From DASWHX01 sp036397995 (GTDB taxonomy: Bacteria > Bacteroidota > Bacteroidia > Cytophagales > Cyclobacteriaceae): 5,740 nucleotides of DNA. The translations under genes and the position numbers were made by a program. The stretch covers positions 1 through 5,740 of the forward strand of contig DASWHX010000222.1 in assembly GCA_036397995.1 (NCBI GenBank). The letters run 5' to 3'. Below are positions 5,476-5,740 of the stretch, piece by piece. Numbering within the stretch: the stretch's first letter is position 1; every line of letters starts with the position of its first letter. Under the pieces are notes generated by a model that saw only the letters and a list, made by a program, of their open reading frames with translations, searched no databases and had not been told where the DNA came from.

Positions 5476-5733
5476 TTAATCATAATGAAACCTACATTTT
5501 GCAATTAATATTTCATCCTCTTTCACTTGATATATTAATCGATGTTCGCCATCTATTCTCCTAGACCAAAAGCCGGAATATTTGTATTTTAAAGGCTCTG
5601 GTTTACCTATTCCATCAAATGGATTCCTTGTAATGTCCTTTATCAAGGAATTTATTCTTTTGAGTATTTTTTTGTCCGTCTTCTGCCAATACAAATAGTC
5701 TTCCCAAGATTCATCAACAAACACTAACTTCAT
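5476..5733 (-). CDS. yoeB: YoeB-type toxin, ribosome-dependent mRNA interferase
   Basis: The 85 residues align along their whole length with E. coli YoeB as I recall it: the ESWEDYLYWQKTDKK start, the IKD...NPF.G.GKPEPLK centre, and GFWSRRI..EHRL.Y near the end. Residues implicated in catalysis are kept: E46 (KPEPL), R65 (EHRL), H83 and Y84 (RFHYD end). YoeB enters the ribosomal A site and cuts mRNA when its partner YefM is degraded. The start ATG at 5731-5733 probably overlaps the stop of an upstream antitoxin gene (ATGA), the usual yefM-yoeB order. Operon control would lie upstream of the antitoxin, outside the window. G+C is about 33%. The stop codon runs directly into element D. The toxin looks intact and should need an antitoxin. 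Confidence 0.95.
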   Translation of the reverse strand: MKLVFVDESWEDYLYWQKTDKKILKRINSLIKDITRNPFDGIGKPEPLKYKYSGFWSRRIDGEHRLIYQVKEDEILIAKCRFHYD

Positions 5734-5740
5734 TCCTCAA
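5730..5740 (-). CDS. Last codons of a probable YefM-type antitoxin (partial)
   Basis: On the minus strand the bases before the toxin start read GAG GAA TGA, so a frame ending Glu-Glu-stop would overlap the toxin ATG by four bases (ATGA). This is the usual coupling in yefM-yoeB operons. Only two codons are visible, so the call rests on the intact toxin next to it. Confidence 0.35.

Noticed and set aside
1..5740. CRISPR array, tRNA, rRNA, transposase or integrase gene
   Set aside because: No regularly spaced direct repeats, no tRNA or rRNA signature, and none of the complete ORFs resembles a transposase or tyrosine recombinase. The partial left-edge frame is too short to judge.

Overview
The window looks like chromosomal DNA from a member of the Bacteroidota (relatives of Chitinophagales, Cytophagales or Sphingobacteria). 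The grounds are AT-leaning sequence, starts without Shine-Dalgarno purine runs, a secreted M61 aminopeptidase-like protein and a DUF4172-type Fic protein. This is inferred from gene content and style; there is no marker gene.

Layout. A short stretch at the left edge (2-139, + strand) may be the 3' end of an unidentified gene. Every other credible gene is on the minus strand. Read in their direction of transcription, right to left, they are: the last codons of a probable YefM-type antitoxin at the right edge; a YoeB-type mRNA-cleaving toxin (5476-5733); a secreted amidohydrolase-2 family metal-dependent hydrolase (4374-5291); a secreted M61-family metallopeptidase that lacks the usual PDZ domain (2546-4114); a 565-bp gene-free stretch rich in hairpins; an 85-residue three-helix membrane protein of unknown function (1723-1980); a possible 31-residue leader ORF (1409-1504); and a class II Fic AMP-transferase with a C-terminal winged helix (312-1412).

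The genes do not form an obvious pathway. The spaces between them are the notable part. Large imperfect inverted repeats, or pieces of them, lie at the 3' side of the minus-strand genes: E (191-310), A (1562-1659), a possible C end (2243-2254), B (4202-4333) and D (5340-5473). Each has an AACG motif at the edge away from its gene (+ strand 191, 1563, 2244, 4203, 5340). B and D are almost equal in length (132 and 134 bp). A and B share a 25-bp core with two mismatches. One gene per unit, a single orientation, a foldable element after each stop codon, unrelated functions including a toxin-antitoxin pair, and G+C that varies from gene to gene together resemble an integron gene-cassette array without a visible integrase (a CALIN, or a Bacteroidota-specific cassette-like system). 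The repeats and their placement are visible in the sequence. Recombination activity is a hypothesis, because the canonical attC core boxes match only partly.

Local regulation may occur at Fic. A 13-bp palindrome and three related TGCRACGAA-like motifs lie just upstream of its start, and the possible leader ORF ends in an ATGA overlap with that start.
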